Program-made: the position numbers and the translations under genes
Notes under the pieces: generated by a model
Seen by the model: only the letters and a program-made list of their open reading frames with translations
What the model was told of the DNA's origin: nothing
The model's database searches: none
Source: Salvia splendens
Lineage: Eukaryota; Streptophyta; Magnoliopsida; Lamiales; Lamiaceae
Direction of reading: 5' to 3'
Length of the DNA: 64,000 nucleotides
Assembly: GCF_004379255.2 (NCBI RefSeq)
Contig: NC_056041.1
Span: 1,922,001-1,986,000 of the forward strand
Shown: positions 47,387 through 61,012 of the stretch, piece by piece
Layout: every line of letters begins with the position of its first letter
How positions within the stretch are numbered: position 1 is the first letter of the stretch

Positions 47387-50300
47387 GTGTTTTTGGTAAA
47401 TGGAAAGGTAATATGGGACTAATACTTCATGATTCTATGTACTATCGATTTAGTTTAAGATGCATTTTTTTTATAATTCCATGTATTCTTGTGCATTTAA
47501 ATACATATTTATAAAAATTTAAACAACCACCAATGATATCACCAAGATCTGAACGTGATACTTTCGGCAAAACGACCTTAAGAATGTCGGAATTTCGAAA
47601 TTTCTTAAATAAATAAAAAATTTAAAAATTCTTTAATTAAAGATATCGAAAGAGTATTTTGTTTGCAAATATATATTGACTTTTGCGATATAAAAAGTAA
47701 AAAAATGGCTGACCCATTAAGCAATATATATAATGGGCCTGTATGTAATAAATGACCACACTAAATTAAGCCCATTCTATTTCACATGTGGTCCAATTCA
47801 AAACTTGGGCATATTTTGTCACACATCTATTTACAGAAAATCTAACATGCCCAACTATTTATTGATTAACTGACATAAAAACAACAATAACAACTTTATT
47901 AAAACTTGTAGTAGTACATTTATTAAGAGAAGAAAAATACTAAATTATTGGACAACATTTATTTTTTTCTTGTCACGTATATATAAGTGCAAATAAATTA
48001 AACTCACTTATGAATGTGTATATTTTGAACGAAATGTACAAACAATGAAAAAAGTAAGATCATAATAATAGTTCATAGTTGATGTATAGTCAAGGCTGGA
48101 ATCAGATTCAGTTGGTCAAAGATTCAAAACCAAGAAATAGGAATCCTAAACCACAATAATGTTATGTACAAATGGTGGGTTACATTGTGCTATAAAAAGA
48201 TTCAAAAGTATACAAAAATATTGCATTTATATGCATATTTCATCATCATAAAGTCACTCCACAAATGGTGGTTCTCATTGCATTTGTTGACATAAGATTT
48301 CCTCCACTTTCAAGGATTTTCCACATCGAATTGTATTTTGCTTAGGATTGGCCACTTTTGGGTCGTCCAAATATATATGTTTATATGGAGTATTTTTTTT
48401 TTTTATTATTATACAATAGGTATGTGACTTGTCCCATTTGGTAGACTTGTTCCTTTTATACTATGTTTTGTTGTTGAAAATAAGTCTATGTTATATGTAC
48501 AAAATTCCGATTCTTGTTTTAATATAGGCAGATTGAGACTTGAGAGTCTCTTTAATCCTTTATTGTTGTATTGTTTGAAAAGGAAATAAGATCATCAATA
48601 TAAATATGAATAATTTTTTTTGTTTGATCCTCTCCTACGTCCTATATAGTTTGTATGGATCTAGAATACTCATGTTAATGTATGAATTAATATCTAGTTA
48701 TTTTATTCATAAGGAAAATATTCTAAAAAGGTTCATTTTAGAATGAAGATAAAATTCACTTAAAAAAATCAAATGAATATAATATTTCTTGTATAGTACC
48801 GTATAATGGGTTTTTTTTCTGTCAGCGATTACATGTATCTTTTCTCATTTTTATGTGTTCGGTTTTTATTTGTCTCATTTTACTCATATTTTATTACAAA
48901 ATTAATAGTATAAAAAATATAACACATATTTAACTATTCTTTTAACAACATTTATTCATATTTCTTAAAATAGAGCTAATGAAAAATAAGATGTATAGTT
49001 GCATACAAAGTACTACTCAAATACAAAGTACACAGATATAGGAATACTTCTTGTTTAAAGTGGGGAATAATTGGATGTACAAACGTCACAAACTATCATT
49101 GCATATTGTTGACAACTAGCTCAGAAGGTCGTGCCGTTGGTTTTGGAGGGGCAGAGTTGCATAAGTGGGCAATACTCGATCCTCACTACTGTCGTATGGT
49201 TGCAATATCTTTCACTAACAAGTGTAAGGTCTTGAGAGGTGGAATTTTAGCAGGACAATGGGGTTACGGTACTTCACCCTAGCGGGCCACTGCGTATTGA
49301 TATTGAACTCCTCTCACAATATTGTCTGAGTCCGAATATAAAGGGCCCTTGGAATTGAGGTTTCATCCTTATCCATAAGTCGACTACTTTCGTACACTTA
49401 TGTAATTTAATGAACACGCAATAAATTGGGAAATAAATTCGCATGCGATATATCGGTGCAATAAATTTGAATGCTAGAAAAAGAATAGACAAGAAGAATT
49501 AGAAGACGTGCACGCAATTTTCCGACACAATTAATTTCTATATACAAATATACATTAAAGGGACTAGTAACTAAAATTCACCCCATTTTTTACATGACAT
49601 TTAGCCTCATTTGGTAAAAATATGATGCGTCATTCGCCTTTGCGTCACCCATTTGTGTATAGCGTCAGATACCTTTCTACAAATGTTTATTTTAATAAAG
49701 ATGGTACGTATATAAATAAATTAAAAGGCATTGTTCGTATTTTTGGAAAATGAATAATTATAGTTTTATTATAGAGAATAATAATTTATAAATGAATATT
49801 ACTTATGAACATTACTATTCAATAAAGTCTAAGATAATATTTATAATATATTACAATAATTCTTTATAAGCAATAATTATTCTTGCTATGAATAATACGA
49901 GTCAATTAACATATCATATGTAGATAATTTAGTCGGCAACTTTGTTGGATTTACGTAATTTCTCAAAGCTACTACCGATCAAATTCTTTAACTCTTTTGT
50001 TCTTATAATAAATCAAAAATTGGTTGTATTGTTTTTTAATTGATTTGCAAAAATCCTTCATAAGTCATAACTCACATAACCAAGTTGAACCATAGAAAAT
50101 AATGGCTCAACGAAATTCGAAAATTAAAAATAAAAATCCAACTCCCCACTCATAATTATTCGATCACACCACACCACTCCAAATTCTCCAGCAACTAATC
50201 GATGTCCCCATCCCTACGTTATATAACAATTAATATTTTTATTACAAAATACATAAAAAAAATTGTACTAGTATTTTGGTATATAGTTATGGTGGCATTT

Positions 50301-50785
50301 GATTTGATGAGGTGATGTAACTAGAGATAAAAGCATCATGATTTGACGTAGATTATTAGACTTTGTTTTGCATGGTGACAAAAAAATTAAGCATAATGCA
50401 AATAGCCACATCAATTTTAATGATGTATTATTGGAAAATATTTAGTCATACATTTTTGCTTTCGGTTGATAGGCACTGTGAAAAATGATGGTTTTTTGGT
50501 GTAAACCTATGGTCAACAATTAAAGTTACTACTTTACTACTTCCAAATTTTAAAACTTAATTAATTATATTCTAAGGGTGCCATCATCAATCAATCATGA
50601 ATAGAGAAAGAGTTTTTGAGGAATAACTTATAAAGAGAATATTCCAACGAAGAAAACGTTTCAATATTAATTATTAGAGATTGACGAAAAGTGACATGTT
50701 AAGTAATTTCAATTAATTGGATATTATGCGAAAGAGTTTAATCCCTATACCATTTAGTTATACAAAGTCGGAGTTCAAAATCTCA
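47387..50785. other. AT-rich gene-poor spacer
   Basis: No coding region with family features. The one recognised repeat is the dispersed element at 49108-49366. Confidence 0.45.
49108..49366 (+). repeat. Dispersed repeat, copy 2 (possible tRNA-derived SINE)
   Basis: Related in inverse orientation to 28145-28392. It begins GTTGACAACTAGCTCAGAAG, where TAGCTCAGAAGG resembles a Pol III A box. ACTCGATCCTC about 60 bases on could be a degenerate B box. There is no clear A-rich tail or target duplication, so SINE status is unproven. Confidence 0.65.
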
Positions 50786-50794
50786 ATTTAAATA

Positions 50795-51881
50795 GAGTAA
50801 AGGCCAAAATTGGTCCTGAACATATAGTCATTTTACGATTTTGGTCCTAAACATTATCTTTTGGATTTTTTGGTCCTGCACATATGGACATTTGATAATT
50901 TTGGTCCTGCACATATGGAAATTTGATCATTTTGGTCATCCGTCAACATTTTCGTTAAAAACTAACGGTCAACGTTATCTTTTGGATTTTTTGGTCCTAC
51001 ACATATGGAATTTTGATTATTTTGGTCCTCCGTCAACATTTTCGTTAAAAACTAACGGTCAACGGCCGATTTTTGACTAAAACAATGGGTTGGGTCGGGT
51101 CGTGGTTGGGTCGGGTTTGGGTTACACGTTAAGAAAAAAAATAATTATTTTTTATTAATTAAAAAATTATAAAACTTTAATTTTTAGTTATTTTTGTTGA
51201 TTAAAAATATTATAACGACTAAAACATGATGTTATTATACGATTTAAACATGATATTACAGGATAAAATAAAAAATTACCTAATTAAAATAATCATTTTT
51301 TAATCAAAACAATAAAATTAAAGTATACTAATATTAAATCTATATAATAAAATTAAATAATTAAAAAATTATTTTAATAAAATCTAAGCATAATATTTTC
51401 TTCAAATTCATGAAAAAATTAATTAAAAAATACTATACTTTAATTTTATTAATTAAAAAATATTAATTAATTTTTTAAGAATATTATGCTTACATTTTAA
51501 CGAAAATATTATGCTTAGATTTTAAGAAAATATTATTTTTTTCTTAACGTGTAACCCAAACCCGACCCAAACACGACCCGACCCAACCCATTGTTTTAGT
51601 CAAAAATCGGCCGTTGACCGTTAGTTTTTAACGAAAATATTGACGGATGACCAAAATGATCAAAATTCCATATGTGCAGGACCAAAATGATCAAATGTCC
51701 ATATGTGCAGGACCAAAAAATCCAAAAGATAATGTTGACCGTTAGTTTTTAACGGAAATATTGACGGGGGACCAAAATGATCAAATGTCCATATGTGCAA
51801 GACCAAAAAATCCAAAAGATAATATTTATGACAAAAATCGTAAAATGACTATATGTTCAGGATCAATTTTGGCCTTTACTC
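50795..51881. mobile_element. Mutator-like element with long inverted repeats
   Basis: The ends GAGTAAAGGCCAAAATTG and its complement begin inverted repeats of about 345 bp (50795-51140 and 51535-51881). They are flanked by a perfect 9-bp duplication ATTTAAATA (50786-50794, 51882-51890), diagnostic of Mutator. Each arm contains tandem units carrying CGTTAAAAACTAACGGTCAA and TTTTGGTCCTGCACATATGG. The 390-bp centre is AT-rich and codes for nothing. Confidence 0.95.
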
Positions 51882-51890
51882 ATTTAAATA

Positions 51891-52388
51891 TGATGGCGTA
51901 AATAGTGTATATACTGATTAGACTTATTTTCATTTTTTATGATTGGACTCGTAGAGTCCAATTTGAAGACATCCGAAAAGTAAACTTTTTTTAAACAAAG
52001 ATCCAAGTGATATTTTTATTAGACTCATAATGTGCATTAATTAATAATATAAATACAAGCATAATTATGAACGTCACTTAGTATGGGTGTGCTCATATTT
52101 TTTTCTTACTACAAACAATCATATAATGTGTTGGAATGTCCCCAACAAGGTTGAGTTGATTAAAAATTGGTGATCTATAAAATTTAAAATTGCTGATATA
52201 TAATTCCTCACTAATTAGTATACCTACTCAATATAAAAGGGTGGATATATGCTTAACTAATAATTACTTGTTAAACATAACCAATTATGTCATCGATCGA
52301 TTAATAAATACGAGTAGTTTTATACTCTTAAAACTAATGTCAATACCCTCATCATATCATATGCAAAAACTCGGTACAATTATTGTTA

Positions 52389-52429
<41 letters not shown>

Positions 52430-55190
52430 TCAATAAACGTTTACTCCTAATAAAAATATATTTACAACGATTATAGATGTCAATGGAACTTTCTTTATAG
52501 TATAATATACGTCACACTCCGTTGGTAACTAAAAGTTAAAAATTAAAAGAGGAAAATAAAGTAAAAGTAGGAGTATGATTTGGTGAGAATGAACCAAAAC
52601 TAATAATGTAGTCATCATGACAACAAATGAGCATATTCCCTAATACTACATGAGTTACAAAGGCTAAAGCTAACACTTTTCTTCTTAAAATTCCAATGTG
52701 TTGTCACTAATTTATTCATTTGTCTAACTAATAAAATATTTCATAATTTCGTGAATTATTATTGTAAGTAGCTCAATTAATTCTAGCAATAAATTTTACC
52801 TATCCTTCTCGAATGGTCAAATTTCGATACAAGTAAAACAATCATTTCTGCTATCTCATGTCTTCAAATCTGTTACATAGTCATTTGTCCACATCATTTG
52901 CAACACGACAACACCCCTTAAATAAAAACATTTAAAACATCTATTTTTTTGCCCTAAATGTTGATCAATTTTATTGGTTGCTCAAAGTAACTTAGGTTTA
53001 CAACGACAGGTCCTTGTAAATGACAATAAAAATTTATGAAAACATTAATTATATAGACAGAATGTGCAACCAATAACTGCAATGCAAAAATTAAATTCGG
53101 ATGCTCAAGTTAAAAATATTTTTGTGTGGATGAGTGGGACCCGCGTTCAAAATCTGACGTGATCAAATTATATTCCAAAAATTGCAAAAATTAAATTCCA
53201 ACGTGGCAGACACCAAATATTGCACCATCAACGGCTCACCTTTAACCCTTTGCATGACTTTCATGCATATTGTGGGACACACTTCCCACCCTCCATTATT
53301 TTATTTTATTTTATTTTATTTTATTTTATTTTATTTTATTTTACACACACAACACATAGTGGAAATTTCAAAACTGTATGTAAGCAAAATATCTTGATCA
53401 TCCAAAAAAGAATTAACGAGTTCACGTGTCCCATCACCTTGAGTGTCCTTTTCACCGAATAATCTCTTCCGTCTTCGAATAAGTGCTTCCAAATTAGTAT
53501 TTTTTTTTATCGAAAAACTAGAAAATATCAAACAAGTATTTCATTCACCCGCTATAATTGAGACATTTATTTCTAATACAAATATTAAGAAATTACTTAT
53601 ATCTAACAAGCTAAGATGAGAAATAATAAAGTAGATCAAATAAGAAAGAACAAAAAAATGATTCAGAAAAAAAGTAAAGTAGAAGTGATAAAAACAAGTA
53701 AGGTAGATTAAATTAATAAGTTGCATTTTTTATATAAAAGTAATTAAAAATGACACTTAGTCGGAAACAAATATAATGCTAATTATATATTGTACACTTA
53801 GAATATAGTCTCGTTCATTGCCTCGAATTTAGTATATCATGCTATAAGAAGTCTAGCCAACACCTAAGGAAAGAGTATAAAGTGATCGTCGGTGCATAGA
53901 CACATACAATGAGGTTACTCTTGCTTCTAATGAGTTGGGCGTATATATATATATGGAGTAATATGTACTATGCGATTTCAAGAACTTAGGAATAATCTCA
54001 TATTTTAATGTCGTGACAAGATAGACGCCTTATAATCTACGCCATTATATAAACTAAAACTTCAATAAAATAAAAATACGAAGGAATCTCAAAGTTAGGT
54101 ACATCTAAATAACAAAGAAAAAGTGGCTATAACTAATACGTAGGTCATGACATAAGATATAACAAGTACATGGAGTACTATATACTAAAATTATAAAGAG
54201 TAAAGCTTTTGATAATGAAATTACTAATTTAAACCTTTTGAAGGACCTGCCGACTTTGTTTCATGTAGTTAGGTGGGGGAAAACATAATTAATCAAATGA
54301 TTATACTATTAATAATGAATGTACTTGAATTTGTGCAACATTTGTCTTTCAAAGACATCAGATATACGCACCAAGAAATAATCCTAAGATTAGTTAATTA
54401 TAAATTTGGTTTCAAATATTTGATCCATCTAATTTTCAAAAACAAAAAAAAATATCATAATGGATGGTCAATTAATTTCGATGTCTTCCAACCTTAATAA
54501 TCAACTGGAATGGAGTTTGTAACTAGCGAAGGACGATTTTTTTTGATGAAATTATATCATATATATCACTGAAAATAATAAATGGACATTATATAGATAA
54601 GTTAAAATATACTATGTACAGAAAATGACATCACATAGTTGATAACGTCAAGAATATATTACACATTATCAATTTCTCAACATAGGATAGGATAGTTGCA
54701 AACAAATTCAAAAAATATGATTTTCAGCTAAACTTTAAAATTGTTAGATACTCCGTAACTTATAAACAAAAAAAATGGTGATTTTTCTGTCGATTTGCTG
54801 ACTGAAAATTTACATTTGGTAATTATTGGGCGATAGCGTCATGCATTTTTATATAGTTTCACATTAATTTTGAATTAAATATTTTTTGTGGCACGAGCTG
54901 GTTGTTCCACTTTGTGTTATTTAAATCTAGTGGAAATTGTTTAGCAGTCCTTAAGTTTGATAAAAAATAAAACAACCTCCACTCGTATTCTTTGATTAAA
55001 AAATTGTTACGAATCTAATTAATAGAAGTACTTAAATAAGCACTTAAATTCGCTTATTCCACATTTGTTAATAACTTTTCTCTTGGTATCTGTTGAGGCG
55101 GCGTCAAGGAGTTTGTATACATTATACTGTATACACAAAAACAAAGAGAGATTACACATCTTATACGTAAATGTTTTTGTTATAATACTA
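51891..55190. other. AT-rich spacer with microsatellites
   Basis: Holds an ATT microsatellite (about 52390-52428) and a TTTTA run (about 53295-53342). No gene is supported; the frames present are low-complexity. Confidence 0.45.
53295..53342. repeat. TTTTA pentanucleotide microsatellite
   Basis: About nine tandem TTTTA units without interruption. Confidence 0.9.
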
Positions 55191-55383
55191 TTCCCTACGT
55201 CCTTAAAAAATTATACCACAACAATATGCAGTTTGTAATTTTGAAAAATGTTTTTTTTTTTCTCTAATGAGGTGAGACGAACCCCCCATAAATAATATTT
55301 TATTTACTTTTTATCCTTACCTCTCTCTTACTTACTAAAACACGCGCGGCTCCTAAGTGCATATTCATTGGGAGCGGAGGAAA
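55191..55383. mobile_element. Degenerate Stowaway-like MITE
   Basis: The left end TTCCCTACGTCCTTAAAAAA and right end ATTGGGAGCGGAGGAAA are diverged inverted copies of the CCCTCCGTCC terminus, flanked by TA. Confidence 0.5.
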
Positions 55384-55841
55384 TATTATATACAGAAAAT
55401 AATTTATTACTCCGTACTACTTACTTTATTATCCGTTATCAATAATTTAGATAGCAAATTACTCTAATACTTTAAATTAAAAATTAGTAAAATAGAAAAA
55501 TATAAAAAAAAACAGTCGAAGTTAAATAAATACTATAAAGAGAGTGAAACAGAAAAAATAGAAAAGAAATGAAAAAAAATACTAGAGTTTATAAGTAGTG
55601 CTGCTATATTGTCTTTTGTTCACCTAAAATAGTCAATATAATGGGTTTAATTCAAATATAGTAAAGTACTCGTAAGATAGAAAAATGAAAACGATAGTAA
55701 TATAATTATAAAATGAGTTCATATATAAACAGAAATATAAATTCATTTTTTATTCAAACCAAAATGAGAAATAAAACCATTTCCGAAGGAGATAAATATT
55801 ACCCCCCCTTAAGAAAATACTTCGATTAATAAAAACTGTTA

Positions 55842-56444
55842 GGCCATCCGCAATGAGCGGACGATGGCACGCCCGATGGCGCGCATCGTCCGCGCCATTC
55901 ATCGTCCGCCCCCACTGTGGGTTTGTGGCATAGGCCGCGGACGATAGTCGCGGCCTATGCTTCGGGCGCGACTTAAACCGCGGACGATGGCCATCGTCGA
56001 CAACTACAACCCCTGATCCGGACCCGGATGAGCTCCCGACGCAGACGTCCACCGCGTTTGCGTCGTTAGTTACAGCGTCGATGGCAAGGACGATGTTGCA
56101 GACGCACAAGGCCCTCAAGAAGTGCACCGACCCCGAACAAGCCGAGTATCTTCGTGTATTACTCGATGAGTTGCGTAGGAAGTTGGGAATTGACCCGACT
56201 TAGTTTTTTTCTTTTTTTAGTTGAATGGTGTATTTTTTTTTATTAAAACATCGCCGCTTGTTATTTAGTCGTTTTTTTACTCTTTACGTGTTATTTGAAA
56301 ACAGTTAAATTAATTAAACAAAACAACAAAATGATGATGTGGCGCGTCATAGGGCGCGCCTTAGGGCGCCCCACTACAGGTGGAGAAGGAGGAAGATAAA
56401 AATGCTGATGTGGCGCGCCTTAAGGCGCCCCACTACTGATGGTC
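55842..56444 (+). mobile_element. PIF/Harbinger-derived element with a SANT/Myb-like ORF end
   Basis: The left end GGCCATCCGCAATGAGCGG and the complement of the right end GACCATCAGTAGTGGGGCG match imperfectly, flanked by TTA on both sides (55839-55841, 56445-56447). Inside, 56015-56203 is an open frame end (ASMARTMLQTHKALKKCTDP, then YLRVLLDELRRKLGIDPT and stop). This resembles the C-terminus of the second (DNA-binding) protein of plant Harbinger elements. The 3' subterminal GATGTGGCGCGCC repeats are shared with the element at 34361-34987. The transposase is absent, so it is non-autonomous. Confidence 0.82.
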
Positions 56445-56579
56445 TTATTAATGTTATTGTGTAGTTAATTCCATCTCTCATTGGGAGATTAAGTTCTGAC
56501 AGTTAGTGGATTAAGACCTCCCCTTTACGAGCTACTGCGTACTCTGATTACGAGATACTCCGTATTTTGATTAAACCTC

Positions 56580-56960
56580 TTCACGTGATGTCGGACTGGA
56601 GTGTGGGCCGCCAAGACGACATAATCGTATTGTTTTTTTTCTGCAATGTTAATGTTAATGCGTGAACACCCCACGTGGTGTGGGACCCGTCCCCGTTCGG
56701 TGACGTGCTTGCCTTCTGTCTCTCTCTCTATCGTTGGAGGAGGCAGGATCTGCTGCCATCTGGTGTACTCCTCGACGTAGTGATGACGTGGAAGCCCGAT
56801 CATGACATCACATGGAGCCCACCGGAACGCCCTTAATCATTGAACCCTTTCATTGATTCCATGTTTCTGATGTGCACGATGACTTCATCATGGGACCCAC
56901 TTTAGCGTTATAATTACGCTTTTGCCACTACACCCCACGTTCTGACCACTCACACCCATC
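56580..56960. other. GC-richer island with clustered ACGT motifs
   Basis: Within about 360 bases there are at least five ACGT cores, including TTCACGTGATG, CCCCACGTGGTG, GGTGACGTGC and GATGACGTGG. These resemble G-box and TGA-factor sites. No gene start lies nearby, so its role is unclear. Confidence 0.4.
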
Positions 56961-56989
56961 CGTATTGAATTCTGAAATTATTAAATATA

Positions 56990-57212
56990 AACTCCACCCG
57001 TTCCAGAAAAATAAACTCTTTGAGAGGCACTAATTTTATTGCGTAATTAATAAAATAAGATTAAGAGAATAAGTATTTGAAATGGTATAGTGGATAAAGT
57101 GACACTAAATTATAAAGTAAAAAAGAAGAAGAAAAATCACCATAAATGAATATAAATTATATCTAGGACAGACAAAAAAAGAAAATAGAGCTATTTCTAC
57201 TAGCGGAGGGAG
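56990..57212. mobile_element. Degenerate Stowaway-like MITE
   Basis: The left end CTCCACCCGTTCCAGAAAAA and right end ACTAGCGGAGGGAG resemble Stowaway termini, with TA next to the right end. The interior has the usual short AT-rich body. Confidence 0.6.
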
Positions 57213-60200
57213 TATGTACCATTAAATGTAATAATCCTATATTACAGTACATGAAAATGATTTAATGCAAGGATAAATTGCTCGAAAATCGTTATATTTA
57301 GTACTTCTGCAATTTTAAAATTAATAAAAAATTATTCCGTATAAAACTAAATTTAATTCTAATATTGTACTTATGTCAGAAAGGGTGAGATTGCGATTGA
57401 GACCTAGACTTTTACTTTAATTCATAAGTGAACTTGAAATTTAGTAATTTTATAATTATTATTTAGTTGTTAGAATTTTAGTTACTTTTCGCAATTATTA
57501 GCATTAGATTTATTTTTTAATAGTTTGTTAGAATTTGGTTTGCTTTTTTTAATTTATAGGAGATTTTTTGTTCCAAGTATAGTATATTATAAATATGTTG
57601 ATATATTTTATTATAACTAAGAAGTAGCTATTATGAATTAAATAAAACACAATTTATTATCTTCTCTTTTTGGAGAAATCATAATCATGCCAGTTACTCT
57701 CACCTCTCTTTACTCTCTTTTCAAAAAGTAATTCCGATAGGAATTTATGTTATATTAATTCTTATTAAATTGGATCTGATATAAAAGTTGGAATATACTC
57801 AATTTTATGGTTTTCATTTGAATTTTTTATGTCTCTGAAATTCTGTCTAAACTTATTAATTTTTCAGACAATGTTCTGTGAATATAATTATGATATTATT
57901 AATGTGGCTCGATTGATTTGTCCGTTCAAGGTGTTGATTATGATGGATCGGATTTATTTTTGATTAATTGTAGGCAAGATATTTATTTGAAATTGATGGG
58001 TCAATTAAAGGTTTTGACATGGGTCGATTCTATTTGTTATTTTGTCTTTTGAAAATCTATAATTGTCGAGGAATGATTATTAAATTTGTTGGATTATTTA
58101 AGGGTCAATTTCATGTCGAACGATTCAAAATTGGAGCTTTTCCTTGTAAATTATAACATGATTGAGTTCAACTTCAACTATAAGTTGTAGGAGTATATAA
58201 AAGATGGAGCTTCTCTTTGTAATTTATAACATGATTGAGTTCAACTTCAACTATAACTAGACTAATTAAAAATTGGAGTATTTTTTTCTGTTGAGCTCAC
58301 ACTACCTAGTAACTACTTGCCCGGATTGGCACCAAAAACATTATTACTGTTATTGTAATTGTAATCGGAGATTATAGTCATTTAAATCATAAATTTTAAT
58401 TAGTTTAATGATATTTGAAAATAAAATATAAATTTGTTTTCATTTTTCTAAATTATTATATGTACAAAATTAAGCTTTTAATAATGTACGGAACAACGTC
58501 ACTAAAAGACGTCTTTCTGTTTCATACACGAATTTAACAATTAATAAAATTGAATTATCATAATTTAAAATTTTTGTTTTTTAAACATTAATTATCTACC
58601 AAGAATTTGACAATATTTCGTAGTTAAATTACAATTATCTCACACTATTATTATTAAATTTGATACCCCTCTTATAAGGGTTAATTGTATCCTTAAATGA
58701 TGCTGTCGTTTTGTGGCTGGTTATTATGTGTATATGTATATGAAAATTGCAACTAGTTTGCGTTAGGTCAACCCACTTTCATATGAGTCATCTCTTAAAA
58801 ATAGATTAATATTGCTTCAATAAAATAATCCACATAATAGTAGTAATAGTAGTATATATTTCCACCAACGTCGGCCAAAAGATTGGACAATATTTTAAAA
58901 CCTTCCATTGTTAATGCTCCTTGGAAGTTGGGAATCCACAGTAATTTTGTTTTTAGTAGGACTGAATTACACTAATTAACTAGTTAATTTTTACCAAACA
59001 AGATAAATTTCTTTTCCTTTTCAGTGGATTTTGATGTCGGAAACATCACTTTCCGTCTACGGAAGAGTAGTATTTTTTTTATAACAATTCATAAAAAATC
59101 ACTCCTAGAAGAGTAAAGGTACTTTCATATGCTAATGCTAAAACATAGATGAATAAATTTTTAGAATAAAGTTACTCCTATGTTAATTGTTTTTTCCTCC
59201 ATGGCATCTAAACTTTACTTGTCTACTAAAAATTAGGATATTTATTTTATTAACTTGTTGATTCTGAATTGAACATAATAGTTTGAGAGAATCAGCTTTA
59301 GCCTTTAAGCCAATATATGTAAAGTGAACATGTCATTTATTTTATTGAAATAACTTACAAATATGTCATTTTCATAGTATAACTTTTAGTAAAGTTTTTT
59401 CCCTAAAAAAATATCTTTTTCCGAAGTAACTTGTTGCAATTTCAAGTATGATGTTACACACTTGGCATTAAACTAACACAAGTAACGTCGGTCTAACAAT
59501 TGAGACTAATTAAAATTGGTTAATTAATTAGTTATTTAATTAATTAATAGTAAGAGAGAACCAAGAAACAGATCAGTAGGATCTTTCTGCTTTGTCATCT
59601 AGTGTATGTAACCACACAATTACTCCCTACACCTGCGCTTCATATTTTCTTTGTTACGTCTCCCCATACCACGACAACCAATCAAAATATTATTACCATC
59701 ATTATTATAATTATTTCATTTTAGTACAATATTCTAAACAAACTTTTTTTCCTAAAGTTTAATAACTACCCTATGGTTTTTATATAAACCGGTGGCGTAC
59801 TTATGCAGTTTCTTATCAATTTTAAGAGGGTTTTATTAGATGAGTTTTCCAAAGTTAATTTTGTAATTAATGTGTGATTAAAAATTTATTAATGCATGTT
59901 AAATTCGATGTTTGTGCTTTGATTCGTTCTAGTCTTGCAACCACATGAAAATAATAGTATCACAAATAAAACATGTGAAATTAATTGAACATATGTAATT
60001 GTTATGATTTGAGTAAGGTACTCATCAATAAATTCTTATTTCAAAAATGGTAGAAGCGATTTAATGTCGTAAATTTACAATAAATCAATCAATTTAGTAC
60101 TTTGTAAAATTTAACATTCACCCTCCGGACTTTTTTTTTAGTTTTTTTCTGTGTTACTTATGATATATTTTGATTTTTTTCATTCTTTACATAACGTTGA

Positions 60201-60900
60201 CTGCACCGACACTTTATTCTTCTCGTTGTGATGTTTGAACAATCTCTCAATCTTTCTTTTTGTCTCTTATTAATTATATAGCCGTTACAAATAATATATG
60301 TTGAATTCTTGTCGCTTATTATCAGTATATTTGACCACACCGACCTTATCTTCTTATGGATAACAATTATACATTATAAAATTCAAAAGTAATTAGAAGA
60401 TATGGTCGGTATGACATTTATATTTCCATATTTATCCTCTATCTCAGATAATTTTGACTCATACCCTACTCTTTCACTATTCATGTTCTGTCAATAACTA
60501 TTTTACACTAAAATTGAGTAAATATACATCAGTAATAAAGGTAAATACAAAAAACTTCACATACTTTTTTTTCATAAATATTATACAGTAATACTTATTT
60601 GCATTACAATAAGGTTAAAAAATTATATAAAAAAGAAGAAGAAGTCCCGTACTCTTTCCATTCATAAAATATAATTACTATAATTATTCCAATTTCATTT
60701 ATAGAAATTTTGTCATCAATTTTTATTTTTATCTCTAATACTTTCTTCATTGGTTCTTCTTATCTTTTATACTGCACATTAAAACTCATACCGTCCTAAA
60801 ATTTAAAGACTTTTTTTAGACAGAAAGGGACTATTAGTAGAAAATAAATTTCAATTCTAAATAATCCAAAACTCATTTCTTGTAATTTATACAGTACTTA
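57213..60900. other. AT-rich spacer
   Basis: No gene is supported. Contains a local tandem duplication (58132-58256). The last few hundred bases are the glutaredoxin promoter. Confidence 0.45.
58132..58256. repeat. Two-copy tandem duplication
   Basis: A 52-base segment containing TAACATGATTGAGTTCAACT occurs at 58132-58183 and again at 58205-58256 with few differences, at a period of 73 bases. Confidence 0.85.
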
Positions 60901-60936
60901 CAATTTTATCACCCCCCACCCCCTCAATTTTTTGGG

Positions 60937-60943
60937 TATATAG
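60937..60943 (+). promoter_or_regulatory. Probable TATA box of the glutaredoxin gene
   Basis: TATATAG lies 76 bases before the ATG and is followed by a CT-rich leader, a normal plant core promoter arrangement. Confidence 0.6.
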
Positions 60944-61012
60944 TAACCCCCAAATGCCTCTTTCTCTCTCTCTCATCAACGCCTCTCTCTCTATCTAACA
61001 ATTATAGCGACG

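Noticed and set aside
46471..53342. Regularly spaced repeats as a CRISPR or satellite array
   Set aside because: They are simple ATT, AT and TTTTA microsatellites without spacers; CRISPR does not apply to this plant DNA.
60640..60835. Possible further Stowaway-like MITE
   Set aside because: The CCCGTACTC and AGAAAGGGAC ends are too weakly inverted and no TA duplication is clear.
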